Shown: one piece after another, positions 62,580 through 64,000 of the stretch
Numbering within the stretch: the stretch's first letter is position 1
Layout: the number at the start of each line of letters is the position of its first letter
From: a bacterium C-53
Lineage (GTDB): Bacteria > Bacillota > Clostridia > Lachnospirales > Lachnospiraceae
NCBI GenBank assembly: GCA_003612525.1
Contig: RAZD01000008.1
Coordinates: 116,866 to 180,865, forward strand
DNA length: 64,000 bases
Direction of reading: 5' to 3'
Made by a program: the position numbers and the translations under genes
Notes under the pieces: model-generated
The model's database searches: none
Seen by the model: only the letters and a program-made list of their open reading frames with translations
Told to the model about the DNA's origin: nothing

Positions 62580-62605
62580 CGGGCAGCTTGAGGCTGCCCG
62601 TTTTT
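62580..62605 (+). terminator. Strong intrinsic terminator after the lipoprotein gene
   Basis: CGGGCAGC / GCTGCCCG stem, TTGAG loop, TTTTT tail. Confidence 0.92.
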
Positions 62606-62708
62606 AATTCAGAATTATTTCCAGCATATGAAAAAACCTGTATTATGCGGGTTGTGATATGCCAGATTATCTTGTTTCCACGAAGGGTGCTTTGTAATCC
62701 ATTTGGCA

Positions 62709-63245
62709 TTATGAATTCGTAAAAGCGTCGTCTGCAATCGTCCATAGATATATTTCCGGTTCAACAATTGTATGTACAAAAGAATTTGTACCTTTATGTT
62801 CTTCATAATTTCGTATGAGTTCCTCAAGCGTTTCTTTTTCCATTCTTGTACATTGCATATTGCGGTGGCAGTCTGCGTAAATTCTTCTGATTTTGTCTTT
62901 TAGCCGTGCACGTTCTGAAGCATCGATTTTATCCTGCATTTCCATAAGAATTTTAGAGATATGAGTTACCTTTCCGGATATTATTGTAATTTCTTTTTTT
63001 AGGCTGTCATCACCCTTCATGGAGTCCTGGATGGCTTTATCCTGTATTTTTTTTAACTTGTCTATTTCGTCGATTTTCTTAAGCTGCATTTCAAGATGAA
63101 CAAGAGTGGCGAGAAGTGGACGGATATATGTCCGATAGAGGTAAAAGAATGTACATAGAAGAGTGAGGGAAAGAACAGCCTGATAAAACCAGACAGGGAG
63201 TGTTATGCCAAGTTTTTCGGCTGTTTCCAGAAATAACTGATACAT
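62709..63245 (-). CDS. Membrane-anchored coiled-coil protein, phage lysis-module type
   Basis: A 178-residue protein with a membrane helix (about 20-40), a coiled coil (about 55-120) and a C-terminal domain (about 125-170) of the kind seen in small phage proteins near holins and endolysins (K-D-K-I-R-R-I-Y ... M-E-K-E-T-L-E-E-L-I-R-N-Y-E-E-H-K-G). ATG at 63245 follows AGGAGG by eight bases; an upstream in-frame GTG sits inside that site. It lies downstream of the GH25 lysozyme in the same direction. A holin-like or lysin-anchoring role is inference. Confidence 0.7.
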   Translation of the reverse strand: MYQLFLETAEKLGITLPVWFYQAVLSLTLLCTFFYLYRTYIRPLLATLVHLEMQLKKIDEIDKLKKIQDKAIQDSMKGDDSLKKEITIISGKVTHISKILMEMQDKIDASERARLKDKIRRIYADCHRNMQCTRMEKETLEELIRNYEEHKGTNSFVHTIVEPEIYLWTIADDAFTNS

Positions 63246-63277
63246 GGGCAACACCTCCTTTTGAAAGAAACTATATG

Positions 63278-63880
63278 TTAGGGGTACATCATATTGAGGT
63301 CTACATAGGAAGAAATACCTGGTATTTTTCCGCGGCTTGAATACTGCCAGATTAATTCTTCGACGTTTGGTTTATAGGATGGTTTATATTGCCCGGAGTT
63401 ATTTCCGTAGCGCGCAATCCAGAATTTGCAGCCAAGCTGTTTTAACCTTTCCGGATAGTATCTGTTTTTATACCAGTCGAGATTCGAATAGATATGGCAG
63501 TCATAGCCTGCTTGTTTACAAGTATTTACGTATGCTTCAGCAATTTCTGTTACCGCTTTTTTGCCGAGTGCACCTTGCACAGACCATTCAAGATCAAGCC
63601 AGATTGCAAGTTTTCTTCCGTTTAATTTATGAATCAAATTATTTGCTGATGCGATAGAGGAGGGGATGCTTAAAGCGTAGGAGAATTGGTAAACTGCAAC
63701 ATCAAGACCGTTCGCCTGCGCATCTTTAAAATTTCGTTCAAAAGCAGTATCCATACTGCCGTCTTTCAGAGTTCCGCGGAGGATTGCAAACTGGCATCCG
63801 GCATCGGCTACTTTTTTCCAGTTGATGTTACCTTGATAAGAGGAAACATCAATACCTTTTATTTCAGTCTTTTTTGTCAT
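63278..63880 (-). CDS. Glycoside hydrolase family 25 lysozyme
   Basis: A 200-residue single-domain muramidase: GIDVSSYQGNINW start, catalytic acids in WLDLEW, and the C-terminal IWQYSSRG...VDLNMMYP. There is no signal peptide and no cell-wall-binding repeat, as expected for a phage-type endolysin that needs a holin. AAAGGA precedes the ATG. It is one of two or three minus-strand genes at the right edge. Confidence 0.9.
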   Translation of the reverse strand: MTKKTEIKGIDVSSYQGNINWKKVADAGCQFAILRGTLKDGSMDTAFERNFKDAQANGLDVAVYQFSYALSIPSSIASANNLIHKLNGRKLAIWLDLEWSVQGALGKKAVTEIAEAYVNTCKQAGYDCHIYSNLDWYKNRYYPERLKQLGCKFWIARYGNNSGQYKPSYKPNVEELIWQYSSRGKIPGISSYVDLNMMYP

Positions 63881-63898
63881 GGTTTTATCCTTTCGTAA

Positions 63899-64000
63899 TT
63901 ATTTGGGGATGGGAATAGGGGGGAGATGGACAGATAAATAGCAATTTAGGTAGTTTTGATTCTGATGGCGTTTATAGAATTGAAGGACTGCATCTTGGAC
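63899..64000 (-). CDS. C-terminal end of an upstream minus-strand gene, truncated by window edge
   Basis: An open frame of 33 codons ends in TAA 18 bases before the GH25 start and runs off the window. The peptide end is VQDAVLQFYKRHQNQNY followed by a Pro-rich tail. Spacing and direction fit an operon with the lysozyme, but the fragment is too short to assign. Confidence 0.35.
   Translation of the reverse strand, partial: VQDAVLQFYKRHQNQNYLNCYLSVHLPPIPIPK

Noticed and set aside
62320..62745. His/Pro/Leu-rich minus-strand frame opposite the lipoprotein tail
   Set aside because: Artefact of the GAT/GAA/TGG repeat and runs through a terminator.

Overview
The window reads as a chromosomal segment of a motile, anaerobic Clostridia, most likely a Lachnospiraceae (Roseburia / Lachnospira / Eubacterium-type). 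This rests on the gene order of the flagellar-chemotaxis operon, CheC and CheD beside CheA/CheW, sigma-28, a PolC-type replicase, the DXP (non-mevalonate) isoprenoid genes dxr and ispG, and strong AGGAGG ribosome binding sites. No RNA genes and no CRISPR array were seen.

Layout. (1) 1-13569: the 3' half of a flagellar/chemotaxis operon (flhA fragment, flhF, flhG, PilZ protein, cheB, cheA, cheW, cheC, cheD, a small membrane protein, sigma-28 fliA, FapA, and three little-studied genes), closed by a terminator. (2) 13788-15521: rpsB-tsf with its own terminator. (3) 15696-23000: an A+T-rich accessory island. It holds a three-gene ABC-3C conflict system, a VapD-like pair, a BrnT/BrnA pair, an orphan 240-residue protein with a nuclease-like E-x-K motif, and a Phd/Doc pair whose toxin is frameshifted and truncated. 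A dispersed repeat with conserved hairpins follows each toxin module. (4) 23000-37943: a 73-bp perfect-promoter inverted repeat, then a second chemosensory/phosphorelay cluster: three receiver-HD-GYP proteins (one with a broken active site), an Hpt protein, a PAS kinase, CheR, CheB, a CheY-like protein, CheA, CheW, a chemoreceptor and a hybrid kinase with two receivers. (5) 38062-39633: two coiled-coil genes behind a sigma-28 promoter. (6) 39656-44282: SIMPL-domain protein and upp on the minus strand, two polysaccharide deacetylases and rubrerythrin on the plus strand. (7) 44357-61294: a bactofilin with a very long acidic repeat region, then pyrH-frr-uppS-cdsA-dxr-rseP, a membrane Ser/Thr kinase overlapping an Ig-like surface protein, ispG and polC. 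(8) 61350-64000: an Asp/Glu/Trp-tailed lipoprotein, then minus-strand phage-type lysis genes (GH25 lysozyme and a coiled-coil membrane protein).

How it fits together. Regions 1, 4 and 5 form one motility/c-di-GMP theme: a PilZ flagellar brake-like protein reads c-di-GMP, and HD-GYP proteins would degrade it. The order rpsB-tsf ... pyrH-frr-uppS-cdsA-dxr-rseP-ispG-polC is an ancestral translation/envelope/replication block. Here about 31 kb of signalling and accessory DNA separates tsf from pyrH. The most unusual parts are the island with its repeat-punctuated toxin modules, the inverted repeat carrying two face-to-face consensus promoters, and the bactofilin with its repeat-built acidic arm. 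Family assignments are from reading protein motifs; no database search was run.
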